The position numbers and the translations under genes are program-made. Under the pieces are notes generated by a model. It ran no database searches, was not told where the DNA came from, and saw only the letters and a program-made list of their open reading frames with translations. From contig NZ_CDBK01000052.1 of NCBI RefSeq assembly GCF_000819785.1, positions 25,005-89,004 on the forward strand: a DNA stretch of 64,000 bases. Reading direction: 5' to 3'. This stretch comes from Aeromonas caviae. GTDB lineage: Bacteria; Pseudomonadota; Gammaproteobacteria; Enterobacterales; Aeromonadaceae. Below are positions 34,860 through 43,761 of the stretch, in pieces. Every line of letters starts with the position of its first letter. Position 1 is the first letter of the stretch.

Positions 34860-36296
34860 ATGCTGCCTATCAAGCCCCCCGGACCCGGTTGTTACGACGA
34901 GATGCTGCTCACCGACAACCAGTTTCGCGATCATTACCACGCCTACCTCTCGTGGCTGCACCAGACCGACGAGAAGAGCATAGAGCGTAAGCGTGAAGAG
35001 GCCGACCTGCTGTTTCGCCGGGTCGGCATCACCTTCAACGTCTACGGAGACGGGGACGGCGCCGAGCGCCTCATCCCGTTCGACAGCATTCCCCGCATCA
35101 TTCCCGCCCGGGAGTGGCAACATCTGGACAAGGGGATCCGCCAGCGCGTCACCGCCCTCAATGCCTTTCTGCACGACATCTATCACGATCAGCGCATCCT
35201 GAAGGCGGGGGTGATCCCGGCCGCCCAGATCCTCACCAATGCCCAGTACCAGCCCTGCATGCAGGGGGTCGACCTGCACCGGGACACCTATGTCCACATC
35301 ACAGGGGTCGACATCATCCGCAACCACGACGGTGAGTACTATGTGCTGGAGGACAACCTGCGCACTCCCTCCGGGGTCTCCTACATGCTGGAGAACCGCA
35401 AGATGATGATGCGCCTCTTCCCGGAGCTGTTTCACAACCAGCCCATCGCCCCGGTGGAGCGCTACCCGGCCCTGTTGCTCCAGACCCTGCGCGAAAGCAG
35501 CCCGGTGGACAACCCCTGCGTGGTGGTGATGACTCCAGGACGCTTCAACAGCGCCTACTTCGAGCACAGCTTCCTCGCCCAGCAGATGGGGGTGGAGCTG
35601 GTGGAGAGCGCGGATCTGGTGGTCAAGGATGGTCAGGTGCTGATGCGCACCACCACGGGGCTGAAAAGGGTGGATGTCATCTATCGCCGCATCGATGACG
35701 ACTTCCTCGATCCCCTCGCCTTCAACCCGGACTCCCTCATCGGCGTGCCCGGGTTGCTCTCGGTCTACCGCGCCGGCGGCGTGGTGCTGGCCAATGCCAT
35801 CGGCACCGGGGTGGCGGATGACAAGTCCATCTACCCCTATGTGCCGGAGATGATCCGCTTCTATCTGGGGGAAGATCCCATTCTCAACAACGTGCCCACC
35901 TGGCAGTGCCGCGAGCCGGCTGCCCTCTCCCACGTGCTGGCCAATCTGGAGGAGCTGGTGGTCAAGGAGGTCCATGGCGCCGGCGGCTACGGCATGCTAA
36001 TCGGCCCCTGCGCCAGTCGCGAGGAGCTGGCCCGTTTTCGCGAGCTGCTCAAGGCTCGGCCGGACAACTACATCGCCCAGCCGACCCTCTCCCTCTCTAC
36101 CTGCCCGACCTTCGTCGACGCCGGCATCGCCCCCCGCCACATCGATCTGCGCCCCTTCGTTCTCACGGGGCAGGAGCTGCGCCTGGTGCCGGGCGGCCTG
36201 ACCCGGGTCGCCCTCACCGAAGGCTCCCTGGTGGTCAACTCCTCCCAGGGCGGTGGCACCAAGGACACCTGGGTCATGGAGGGCAGCCCATGCTGA
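34860..36296 (+). CDS. Circularly permuted ATP-grasp protein of the Anbu operon
   Basis: A 478-residue protein of the circularly permuted ATP-grasp type 2 family (old DUF404/DUF407). Motifs: YVLEDNLRTPSGVSYMLENR, VELVESADLVVKDGQVLMRT, RIDDDFLDP, and a late LVVKEVHGAGGYGMLIGP strand. Members are thought to form amide or peptide-like bonds, product unknown. The ATG at 34860 is 6 bases after AAGGAG, while a TTG two codons earlier is less likely. It overlaps the alpha-E gene (ATGCTGA) and is the first of four coupled genes ending in Anbu. Confidence 0.9.
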   Translation: MLPIKPPGPGCYDEMLLTDNQFRDHYHAYLSWLHQTDEKSIERKREEADLLFRRVGITFNVYGDGDGAERLIPFDSIPRIIPAREWQHLDKGIRQRVTALNAFLHDIYHDQRILKAGVIPAAQILTNAQYQPCMQGVDLHRDTYVHITGVDIIRNHDGEYYVLEDNLRTPSGVSYMLENRKMMMRLFPELFHNQPIAPVERYPALLLQTLRESSPVDNPCVVVMTPGRFNSAYFEHSFLAQQMGVELVESADLVVKDGQVLMRTTTGLKRVDVIYRRIDDDFLDPLAFNPDSLIGVPGLLSVYRAGGVVLANAIGTGVADDKSIYPYVPEMIRFYLGEDPILNNVPTWQCREPAALSHVLANLEELVVKEVHGAGGYGMLIGPCASREELARFRELLKARPDNYIAQPTLSLSTCPTFVDAGIAPRHIDLRPFVLTGQELRLVPGGLTRVALTEGSLVVNSSQGGGTKDTWVMEGSPC

Positions 36297-37216
36297 GCCG
36301 CACCGCAAGCGAACTTTACTGGATGTCCCGCCACCTGGAGCGGGCGGAGAACACGGCGCGCATGCTGGACGTCACCCAGACCATGTCGCTGATGCCCTCC
36401 ATCGACGCCGATCACAGCGAGCTGGTGGCGCCTCTCACCATCAGCGGCACCCATGAGCCCTTCCTGGCCCGCTACGGCCAGGTGAACATGGAGAACCTGC
36501 TGCAATTTTTCTGCTTCGACGAGGAGAACCCGAGCAGCATCTTCAGCTGTCTGCGCATGGCCAGGGACAACGCCCACGCCGTGCGGGGCAAGATCCCCGG
36601 TGAGGTGTGGGAGAGCATCAACGCCGCCTGGATAGAGATCCGCCGGCGCCGCCAGGCGGGCCTCTCCAGCGGCCAGGCCCAGGAGTTCTTCGACTGGATC
36701 AAGGAGCGCTCCCACCAGTTTCGCGGCGCCACCTATGGCACCATCATGCGCGGTGACGTGCTCTGGTTCCTGCGCCTTGGCACCTTCATCGAACGGGCCG
36801 ACAACACGGCGCGCATCCTGACCGTGAAGTATCAGGTGATCCGGGAGGACGAGGACAGCGTGCGCGAGTTCTACCGCTGGAACGCCCTGTTGCGGTCAGT
36901 GGGCGCTTACGAGGCCCACCAGACCCTCTACAAGACACTCTCCCACGCCTCCATCGCCGAGCTGCTGATCCTGCGCAATGACGTGCCGCGCTCCCTGCGG
37001 GCCTGCCTCGACGAAATGGAGCTGATCCTGGCCCAGATCGAGGGCAACGCCGGTCAGACGCCCCGGCGCCTGACCACCATACTCAACGCCCATCTGACCT
37101 ATGGCGCCATCGACGATGTCTTTGCCCTCGGCATGCAGGCGTACCTGAGTGATTTCCTCAGCGACATCAGCGCCATCGGCCAGAGCATCCACGCCGCCTA
37201 CCTGGAGGTATTATGA
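36290..37216 (+). CDS. Alpha-E domain protein (DUF403)
   Basis: A 308-residue all-helical alpha-E domain protein: N-terminal MLSRTASELYWMSRHLERAE and a second RLGTFIERADNTARIL repeat, each with the conserved ER-A-N-AR pattern. Always found with circularly permuted ATP-grasp proteins and transglutaminase-like proteases. Biochemical role unknown. Start overlaps the ATP-grasp stop codon by 7 bases, and its own stop overlaps the transglutaminase start by 4 (ATGA). Confidence 0.9.
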   Translation: MLSRTASELYWMSRHLERAENTARMLDVTQTMSLMPSIDADHSELVAPLTISGTHEPFLARYGQVNMENLLQFFCFDEENPSSIFSCLRMARDNAHAVRGKIPGEVWESINAAWIEIRRRRQAGLSSGQAQEFFDWIKERSHQFRGATYGTIMRGDVLWFLRLGTFIERADNTARILTVKYQVIREDEDSVREFYRWNALLRSVGAYEAHQTLYKTLSHASIAELLILRNDVPRSLRACLDEMELILAQIEGNAGQTPRRLTTILNAHLTYGAIDDVFALGMQAYLSDFLSDISAIGQSIHAAYLEVL

Positions 37217-38013
37217 GACTCATCATCGATCACCAGACCCGCTACCACTATGCCGACGTGGTGCGCCGCAGCACCCAGTACCTGCGCCTGACCCCCCACA
37301 GCACGGCCCGCCAGCAGATCCTCTCCTGGGAGCTGGAGCTGCCGGGGGAGGCCACCTGCACCACGGACGGTTACGGCAACATACTGCACGTGCTGAGCCT
37401 GGAGTCCCCCCACGAGGGGATCCTGATCCGCGCCCACGGGGAGGTGGAGATCTGCGACGACGCCCCGGAAGATGAGGAGTCCTCCCTCATCTCTCCCCTG
37501 AGCTACCTGAGGCCCACCCCCCTCACCCGCCCGACCCCGGCCCTGCAGGATCTCGCGAAGGCCTGCCTGCCAGAGGAGCCGACCCTGGCCGACTTGCAGA
37601 GCCTGATGGCACGCATCCTGGTGCTGATGCCCTATCAGCCCGGCAGCACGGATGCCACCTTCAGCGCAGACGAGGCACTTGCTTCGGGCAGCGGCGTCTG
37701 TCAGGACCACACCCATGTCTTCCTGACCTGCTGCCGCCACGCCGGCCTGCCGGCCCGGTACGTGAGCGGTTACCTCTACAGCCAGGACAACAGCCACGTG
37801 GCGATGCACGCCTGGGCCGAGGTGTGGATCGAGGAGCGCTGGCACACGTTCGACGTCACCAACCTCACCAGCTCCACCAGCGAGCACCTCAAGCTCGCGG
37901 TCGGCATGGATTATCTGGATGCCTGTCCGGTGCGCGGCGTGCGCTATGGCGGCGGGTGCGAACAGTTGCAGAGCCAGGCGCAGGTGACCCGCCTGGATGG
38001 ACAGCAGCAATGA
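37213..38013 (+). CDS. Transglutaminase-like cysteine peptidase of the Anbu operon
   Basis: A 266-residue protein with the bacterial transglutaminase N-terminal domain (residues about 1-85; MRLIIDHQTRYHYADVVRRS) and a transglutaminase-like core. The catalytic triad residues appear as Cys in SGVCQDHTHVF (about 160), His in VAMHAWAEVW (about 200) and Asp in FDVTN (about 215). Family members act as proteases or amide-forming enzymes. Translational coupling with its neighbours suggests that it acts with the ATP-grasp and alpha-E proteins. Confidence 0.9.
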   Translation: MRLIIDHQTRYHYADVVRRSTQYLRLTPHSTARQQILSWELELPGEATCTTDGYGNILHVLSLESPHEGILIRAHGEVEICDDAPEDEESSLISPLSYLRPTPLTRPTPALQDLAKACLPEEPTLADLQSLMARILVLMPYQPGSTDATFSADEALASGSGVCQDHTHVFLTCCRHAGLPARYVSGYLYSQDNSHVAMHAWAEVWIEERWHTFDVTNLTSSTSEHLKLAVGMDYLDACPVRGVRYGGGCEQLQSQAQVTRLDGQQQ

Positions 38014-38044
38014 AGACCGGGAGAGTCCTGGCGGGAGTGCGGTC

Positions 38045-38746
38045 ATGACCTATTGCGTCGCCATGTGCCTGCAAGACGGCATGGTGTTTGCGTCCGATTC
38101 GCGCACCAATGCGGGGGTGGATCACATCGCCACCTTTCGCAAATTGCACCTCTTCACCCGGGAGGACAGGGTGATAGTGCTGCAAAGCGCGGGCAATCTG
38201 GCCACCACCCAGAGCGTCATCAGCCTGCTGACGGAGGGGCAGGAGCTCCTTGCCCTCCCCAGCCTCTACGAGGCTGCCGCCCTCATCGGCCAGACCATAC
38301 GCACCGTCATCAGCCGGGATGGGGGTCAGCAGCAGGGCCATATCAACTTCGGCTGCAACATCCTGCTGGGGGGACAGATCCGCGGGGAGCACCACCGCCT
38401 GTTCCACATCTACCCGGAGGGCAACTTCATCGAGGCGAGCGCCGACACCCCCTACTTCCAGATTGGTGAGAGCAAGTACGGCAAACCCATCATCGATCGC
38501 ATCATCCACCATGAGACGCCGCTTCAAACCGCATTGCAGTGCGCCCTCATCTCCATCGACTCGACCCTGCGCAGCAATCTGTCGGTGGGCTTGCCCCTGG
38601 ATGCCCTGGTCTATCACGAGGGCAGCTTCTCGGCGACGAACCAGCACCGCATCACCGAACAGAACCCCCATTTCGTGGCGCTGCGAAAGGCCTGGGGCGA
38701 GGGGTTGCAACAGTTGTTCCAGGGTCTTCCCACCTTCCCCCTCTAG
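38045..38746 (+). CDS. Anbu, proteasome-related peptidase
   Basis: A 233-residue proteasome-type protein (COG3484, ancestral beta subunit). It begins MTYCVAMCLQDGMVFASDSR, so removal of Met would expose Thr, the Ntn-hydrolase nucleophile. The conserved Asp is in FASDSRTNAG and the Lys in TFRKLHLF. The GCNILLGGQI strand is also typical. Start chosen at 38045 because it leaves Thr2; a longer frame upstream would abolish it. Anbu assembles into open rings in studied species, and its substrates are unknown. It ends the ATP-grasp/alpha-E/transglutaminase operon. Confidence 0.92.
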   Translation: MTYCVAMCLQDGMVFASDSRTNAGVDHIATFRKLHLFTREDRVIVLQSAGNLATTQSVISLLTEGQELLALPSLYEAAALIGQTIRTVISRDGGQQQGHINFGCNILLGGQIRGEHHRLFHIYPEGNFIEASADTPYFQIGESKYGKPIIDRIIHHETPLQTALQCALISIDSTLRSNLSVGLPLDALVYHEGSFSATNQHRITEQNPHFVALRKAWGEGLQQLFQGLPTFPL

Positions 38747-38751
38747 GCCGG

Positions 38752-38790
38752 GCGGGAGGCGCCAAGGCGCTTTCCCGCTCCTTTCTTTCC
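38752..38790 (+). terminator. Terminator of the Anbu operon
   Basis: Hairpin GCGGGAGGCGCC-AA-GGCGCTTTCCCGC (minor mismatches) followed by TCCTTTCTTTCC. Confidence 0.65.
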
Positions 38791-38828
38791 GGATATTCTG
38801 GCTGCCTTCCTTTTCGATGGAGTTTCCC

Positions 38829-39314
38829 ATGCGCCGCTTCAACGTCATGCTCAACGGCAGCCGGTTGATGATGTTCCCCTTCTATGTCTGCATCCTTATC
38901 TGTGTCGCCCTCCTGATGGTGAAGTTCGCCATGCAGCTCTATGTGCTGTGCCGCGACATCATCGACATCCACTATCTGGATCTCATCACGGGGGTACTCA
39001 CCCTGGTGGACTTCGTGCTGGTGGCCCAGATGCTTATCCTGGTGGCCATCTGCGGCTACGTGCAGTTCATCAAGACCCCGGAGCAGCGAGCGGCCCTCGG
39101 CGACAACTGGCTCAGCAAGATCAACTTCGCGTCCCTCAAACTCATCGTCATCAACTCCCTGGTGACCATCGCCGGCATCGAGGTGCTCAAAGCCTTCCTC
39201 GACGACGGCACCGGCAACGAGATCGAGATGAAGTGGTCGGTCATCGTCTTCCTCGCCTTCTCCACCGCGGCACTTATCTATGCGGTGACCGAGCGGCTGG
39301 CGGAGCACAAATAG
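38829..39314 (+). CDS. YqhA/UPF0114-family inner-membrane protein
   Basis: A 161-residue protein with about four transmembrane helices (FYVCILICVALLMVKFAMQL; LITGVLTLVDFVLVAQMLIL; LIVINSLVTIAGIEVL; WSVIVFLAFSTAALIYAV). The LTLVDFVLVAQMLILVAICGY segment and the DNWLSKINFASLK loop match the YqhA family, whose function is not known. Start at 38829 with TGGAG upstream; an in-frame ATG four codons earlier is possible. It is separated from the next gene by a Fur-box-like site, so it is probably a separate transcription unit. Confidence 0.75.
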   Translation: MRRFNVMLNGSRLMMFPFYVCILICVALLMVKFAMQLYVLCRDIIDIHYLDLITGVLTLVDFVLVAQMLILVAICGYVQFIKTPEQRAALGDNWLSKINFASLKLIVINSLVTIAGIEVLKAFLDDGTGNEIEMKWSVIVFLAFSTAALIYAVTERLAEHK

Positions 39315-39355
39315 GACCCGATGCCATTCAGGGTCTATTCATCAAGAGCCGAATT

Positions 39356-39374
39356 GATAACTCTTTTCATTACC
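39356..39374. promoter_or_regulatory. Fur-box-like operator before the cytochrome/FTR1 cluster
   Basis: GATAACTCTTTTCATTACC matches 13 of 19 positions of the Fur consensus GATAATGATAATCATTATC, with both half-site ends (GATAA and TCATTA-C) kept. It is 59 bases before the first ATG of the operon, where a promoter is expected. Iron regulation of the downstream genes is inferred from this site and from the FTR1 gene. Confidence 0.55.
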
Positions 39375-39432
39375 CTTACTGCATTGTAAACTTGCTCGCC
39401 CCGGGCTGAACCGCCCGGGAGCTGGAGCACCC

Positions 39433-39882
39433 ATGACGAGTCTTTCCCTCTCACCACGACACTGCTGGCAGTGGCTGGCCTATCACCATCAGGCCGCCGA
39501 GGGCTCCCTCTATCTGATGTTCTTCTCCGGCCTGCTGCTGTGGGAACCGCTGACCCCGCTCTGGTCGCTGGCACGCTGGAACCTGTTTTTGCACGTCGCC
39601 CTCTCGCTCACCCTGTTCCCCTTGCTGTTTGGCGCGTTCTGGCTCTCCCATCGCAGCCTGCTGAGCAAGAGCCGCAAGCCATTCTTGCGCACCACCGGCC
39701 GCATCATCGAAGCCTTGCTGTTTATCTGTCTGGCAAGCGGACTGCTGCTGGTGCTGCACGGCACCCCGGGCGATGACATGGGCAACCTTGCCAGCTGGGC
39801 CCACTGGCTGAGCGCGCTCGCGTTGACTCCCCTGGTGCTTCGCCACGCCTGGCGCTGGACCATCTTGAAATGGCGCACCTGA
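39433..39882 (+). CDS. Four-helix membrane protein, cytochrome-b-like
   Basis: A 149-residue protein with four predicted transmembrane helices (about 22-42, 50-75, 88-108, 118-140). Histidines occur in helix 2 (LFLHVALS, then WLSHRS) and helix 4 (WAHWLSAL, LRHAWRW), the kind of spacing seen in bis-His heme-b anchors such as cytochrome b561. No exact family recognised. It precedes the hexaheme cytochrome by 4 bases, so I infer that it passes electrons between the quinone pool and that periplasmic protein. Confidence 0.6.
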   Translation: MTSLSLSPRHCWQWLAYHHQAAEGSLYLMFFSGLLLWEPLTPLWSLARWNLFLHVALSLTLFPLLFGAFWLSHRSLLSKSRKPFLRTTGRIIEALLFICLASGLLLVLHGTPGDDMGNLASWAHWLSALALTPLVLRHAWRWTILKWRT

Positions 39883-39886
39883 TCTT

Positions 39887-42847
39887 ATGTTGAAGTTGTT
39901 GTTATCCCTGATGTTGGCCACCCTGCTGCTGGGGACCGCCTCGGCCCAGGAGATGGGCACCGCCATGATTGCCTATGACGAGGGGAGTACCCCGCGCCTT
40001 GTCACCGCCAACCAGAACGCCGGCTCGGTCACCCTGCTTGAGCGCGATAGCGGCAAGCGACTCAAGGAGGCACAACTAGGTGGCGATCTGCGCCAGCTGG
40101 CCCGCGCCGATGACGGCACCCTGCTGGTCACCGATTACAGCGGCGATCGCCTGCTGCTCTTGGAGGATGATCTCGACCTGGAAAAGGCGATCCCCACCGG
40201 CCATAGACCTTACGGCGTCATCTTCGATCCCAAGCGGCAGTGGTTCTGGGTCACGCTGTTCGAGGGAGGGCGCCTTCAGGCTTATGACAGCACGGGCAAC
40301 CTCCAGCTGGATGCAAAAACCGCCGAGACTCCCCGCGGGCTGGCACTGACCGACGACGATCGCCTGCTGCTCACCCACGCCATGACCGGCCAGCTCGCCA
40401 TCTATGATCTCGCCAAACTTGAGAAGGGCGCTACCCTCCCCAAGCCCAAGCTCATCACCCTGGCGGAAACCCACAGCGATACCCCGAGCGACTCTCAGGG
40501 CTTGCCGCGCCTGCTGGACGGCATCGCCCTCTCCCCCGATGGCAGCGAAGCCTGGCTGCCCCACGTGCTCTGGAGTTTCGACCACCCCTTCCAGTTTCAG
40601 AGCACCGTCTTCCCGGCCGTCTCCATCATCGATCTCGATGAAGAGAAGGAGCGGGTCGATGAAAGAAAACAGCTCTTCTTGCAGATCAACCTGCCCAGCG
40701 TCGGCAACCGCAGCCAGATCGTCTCCAACCCGTTCGCGGCGCGCTTCGCCGCCGATGGCAAGCGGGTCTACCTGACCCTGGCGGGTTCCGAAGACTTGCT
40801 GGTGTTCGACCTGTCGCGCAGCGGCAAGCAGAACAGCAACCGCCACCGCCGCAAGAAGTTTCAGGGGGGCGCCAAGGCGACCCAGCTCTTGCGTCACCTG
40901 CCGGGCCAGAATCCGCGCGATCTGCTGATCGATGGCGACCACATCCTGGTCCACAACGTCATGGGGCAGGATCTCACCCGCCTCAATAGCGGCGGCAGCG
41001 GCCCGTTTGCCCGGGTCACCGTGGATGTGCCCCACTTCGCCAAGCTGGTAGAGACCGATCCCCGCCCCAAAGCCCTCAAGCGCGGTGAGCGGTTGTTCAA
41101 CCTGGGTAATACTGCCGCCAACAGCCGCTTCCCCATGGCGGGGGACAACTGGATGAGCTGCAACTCCTGCCATCTGGACGGGTTCAACTTCACCAACCGC
41201 TATCTGATGGCGGCCCATCGCCAGCAGAGCGGTGACAACGCCATCAACGGCCACGCCAACCTCGCCAACATGGTGGCGGGGGACTTTATCGGCGAATACC
41301 TGCGCATGACCCAGCAGACCCAGGGCGGCATGGGTCATGACACCCGCGATGGGGCCGATGCGGTTGACCCCGCGAGGCCCCAGCCCGAGGTGCAGGCGAT
41401 GATGGAGGATCTGCACGCTTTCGTGACCAGTGACGGCAACCTCCCCTATCTGGCCAACTGGCTGCGGCTCGATGCCCCGCGCAGGGATCCTGCCAAGGCG
41501 CCGACCACCCACCCGAAAGAGTGGCTCAACTCCGCCTCCTGCCAGAACTGCCACCAACAGGCGTTCAAGGACTGGAGCGAGAGCAACCACCGGCTGATGG
41601 GCAACTCCCACCCCTACTACAAGGTGGTGCAGGCGCTGGCCCGCGAAACCGAGGGCGAAGCCTTCGGCCAGTGGTGCCAGGGCTGTCACATGCCCCAGCA
41701 GGTGATGAACGGCCAGACTGATCTGCCCAAGGGCTCCCACATGTTCGAGCAGGGCGGAGCCTCGCTCATTGCCGCACACAAAGCAGGCGAGCCCGTGGTA
41801 GAGGAAGGCACCAGCTGCGTGCTCTGCCATCGCATCACCAAGCTCGAGGATGCAGGCGGCAACAGCGCCTTTACGGTCAATTTGAAAGACCGCGAGAGCT
41901 ATGTGTTCGAGGATGCCGCCGGTGGCAGCCTCCAGCACTGGCTGGCAGAGCGGCAGATCAACGCCCGCCCCGCCATGCACAAGGCCTCCTACCAGAAGGA
42001 TTTCTACCGGGACGCGGCCCTGTGCAAGTCCTGCCACAACGAGTTTGCCCCGGGCACCGGCGCCAATATCGTCAACACCTGGGACGAGTGGGAAAGCTCC
42101 AGCTTCGCCAAAGCCGAAGATCCCGCCAAACGGCGCACCTGCATCGACTGCCATATGAACCCCGAGCCGGGCAATGGCGGCGCGCCGGTGGCGGGCCAGT
42201 CCACCGAAAACGGCACCGTGAAAGAGCGGCTCTATCGCCACAACTTTACCGGTGCCCAGCACCAGCTGGTGGGGCTGCGCAATCCCGCGCTCGAGCAGGA
42301 GAGCCTGGCGCTCTTGCGCTCAAGCGCCACCCTCTCGGCCCGCATTGAAAACCAGAGTGGCCAACCCGCGCTGGTGGTGAGAGTCGCCAATACCGGCGCC
42401 GGCCACGCCCTGCCCACCGGGGTCGCCGATTTCCGTGAACTCTGGCTGGAGCTGACCGTTACCGACGCCAGCGGCAAGTTGGTGCTTGAAAGCGGCCAGC
42501 CGGTGAACGGCGCCGTCCCTGAGGATGCGCGGCTATTTAGAAAAGTGTTCGGCGATGCCGAGGGCAAGCCGGTGGGGCTCAAGTTCTGGCGCTACGCCAA
42601 GCTCCTTGAAGACACCCGCATCCCGGCCGATGGCTGGCGCGATGAAGCCTGGCCGCTGCCGGCGGATGCCCAGGGCCCCTTCAAGGCCGATATCAGACTC
42701 AATTTCCGCACCTACCCCAAGTGGGTCAATGATGCGGTGCGCGCCGCCGAGCCGAACTTGCCGGAGCCACCCATAGTGCAACTCAATCGGCTGCAACTGA
42801 CCCTGCAGCCCCTCCCCCTCACGCCCGATACGGAGCCTCAATCCTGA
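39887..42847 (+). CDS. Periplasmic beta-propeller/hexaheme cytochrome c
   Basis: A 986-residue exported protein (signal LLLSLMLATLLLGTASAQE). Residues about 25-380 form a YVTN/NHL-type beta-propeller (repeated DDGTLLVTDYSGD, DPKRQWFWVTLF). Then come six CxxCH heme sites: CNSCH (about 425), CQNCH (553), CQGCH (596), CVLCH (643), CKSCH (712), CIDCH (751). The first lies in a GERLFN...CNSCHLDG context like cytochrome c peroxidases. The second starts a c554-like CQNCHQQAFKDWSESNH block. The C-terminal about 200 residues look like a beta-sandwich (RIENQSGQPALVVRVANTGA). The stop overlaps the FTR1 start by one base. A redox role in iron handling is inferred from this coupling. Confidence 0.8.
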   Translation: MLKLLLSLMLATLLLGTASAQEMGTAMIAYDEGSTPRLVTANQNAGSVTLLERDSGKRLKEAQLGGDLRQLARADDGTLLVTDYSGDRLLLLEDDLDLEKAIPTGHRPYGVIFDPKRQWFWVTLFEGGRLQAYDSTGNLQLDAKTAETPRGLALTDDDRLLLTHAMTGQLAIYDLAKLEKGATLPKPKLITLAETHSDTPSDSQGLPRLLDGIALSPDGSEAWLPHVLWSFDHPFQFQSTVFPAVSIIDLDEEKERVDERKQLFLQINLPSVGNRSQIVSNPFAARFAADGKRVYLTLAGSEDLLVFDLSRSGKQNSNRHRRKKFQGGAKATQLLRHLPGQNPRDLLIDGDHILVHNVMGQDLTRLNSGGSGPFARVTVDVPHFAKLVETDPRPKALKRGERLFNLGNTAANSRFPMAGDNWMSCNSCHLDGFNFTNRYLMAAHRQQSGDNAINGHANLANMVAGDFIGEYLRMTQQTQGGMGHDTRDGADAVDPARPQPEVQAMMEDLHAFVTSDGNLPYLANWLRLDAPRRDPAKAPTTHPKEWLNSASCQNCHQQAFKDWSESNHRLMGNSHPYYKVVQALARETEGEAFGQWCQGCHMPQQVMNGQTDLPKGSHMFEQGGASLIAAHKAGEPVVEEGTSCVLCHRITKLEDAGGNSAFTVNLKDRESYVFEDAAGGSLQHWLAERQINARPAMHKASYQKDFYRDAALCKSCHNEFAPGTGANIVNTWDEWESSSFAKAEDPAKRRTCIDCHMNPEPGNGGAPVAGQSTENGTVKERLYRHNFTGAQHQLVGLRNPALEQESLALLRSSATLSARIENQSGQPALVVRVANTGAGHALPTGVADFRELWLELTVTDASGKLVLESGQPVNGAVPEDARLFRKVFGDAEGKPVGLKFWRYAKLLEDTRIPADGWRDEAWPLPADAQGPFKADIRLNFRTYPKWVNDAVRAAEPNLPEPPIVQLNRLQLTLQPLPLTPDTEPQS

Positions 42848-43686
42848 TGTTCGCAAGTTTTCTCATTACCCTGCGCGAGGGGCTGGAAGCCTTCCTGCTG
42901 GTCGGCATCTGCCTCTCCTACCTCGCCAAGCTGGGGGCGAGCCGCTACAACAAGTTCATCTATCTGGGGGTGGGGCTGGGTCTTATCGCCTCCCTCGTCG
43001 TCGCCTTCCTGTTCCAGGTGGTGGTGAGCCAGTTCGAGAGCGAGCGCTACAACCATTTGTTGATGGCGGGGATCCTGATGTTCGCCACCCTGGTGCTCAC
43101 CTATATGGCTATCTGGATGCAAAAACAGGCCAAATCCCAGGTGGGGGCCATGACGGCGCGCATCGATGCCGCCATCGACGGTGGCAACCTGTTTGGTCTG
43201 GTGCTGCTCGCCTTCCTGGCGGTGATGCGCGAAGGCTTTGAAACCGTGCTCTTCTTCTCGGCCCTGGTCTACTCCGGGCAAGGGGTGGATCTGCACGAGG
43301 GGCTGATGGGCGCGCTGGCGGGGCTGCTGGTCTCTGTGGTGCTGGTGTGGGGGCTGCTGCGCTCCACCCGCAAGGTGGCGCTGGCCCCCTTCTTCCGCTG
43401 GACTGGGCTGCTTATCATCATCATCGCCGCAGGTCTGCTCTCGTCCGCCGTCAACATGTTGCAGGCAGCGGACGTCATCACTTTCTGGACCACTCCGGTC
43501 TTCAACATCAGCCACATCCTCGACGATCAGGGGGTATTCGGCACCTTCCTGCGCGCCCTGTTTGGCTACAACGCCTCACCGGCCGGCCTGCAGTTGCTGA
43601 CCTGGGCCTGCTACCTCATCATCTTTGTCACCCTCTGGCATCGCAGCTATCGCCCCCAGGGGAGCGCCGCCCCGACCAGGGGCTGA
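42847..43686 (+). CDS. FTR1-family iron permease
   Basis: A 279-residue, seven-helix permease of the FTR1/EfeU family. Both signature motifs are present: REGLEAFL near residue 10 and REGFETVLF near residue 125, whose Glu residues bind iron. Known members take up Fe(III) produced by a partner oxidase (yeast Fet3, bacterial EfeO/EfeB). Here the partner appears to be the multiheme cytochrome encoded just upstream, since no EfeO or EfeB is nearby. The ATG overlaps the TGA of the cytochrome gene. Inner-membrane location. Confidence 0.9.
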   Translation: MFASFLITLREGLEAFLLVGICLSYLAKLGASRYNKFIYLGVGLGLIASLVVAFLFQVVVSQFESERYNHLLMAGILMFATLVLTYMAIWMQKQAKSQVGAMTARIDAAIDGGNLFGLVLLAFLAVMREGFETVLFFSALVYSGQGVDLHEGLMGALAGLLVSVVLVWGLLRSTRKVALAPFFRWTGLLIIIIAAGLLSSAVNMLQAADVITFWTTPVFNISHILDDQGVFGTFLRALFGYNASPAGLQLLTWACYLIIFVTLWHRSYRPQGSAAPTRG

Positions 43687-43761
43687 GCCCGGGGATCACA
43701 CTCTGTTCGGGAGCCGCGCACAGGCGCGCTCCCCCAGCTATCACGCCGTTTCGGAACACTC

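Noticed and set aside
40076..42262. A 728-codon open frame antisense to the hexaheme cytochrome
   Set aside because: Shadow of the GC-rich cytochrome gene, which has six CxxCH sites and a signal peptide in the sense frame.
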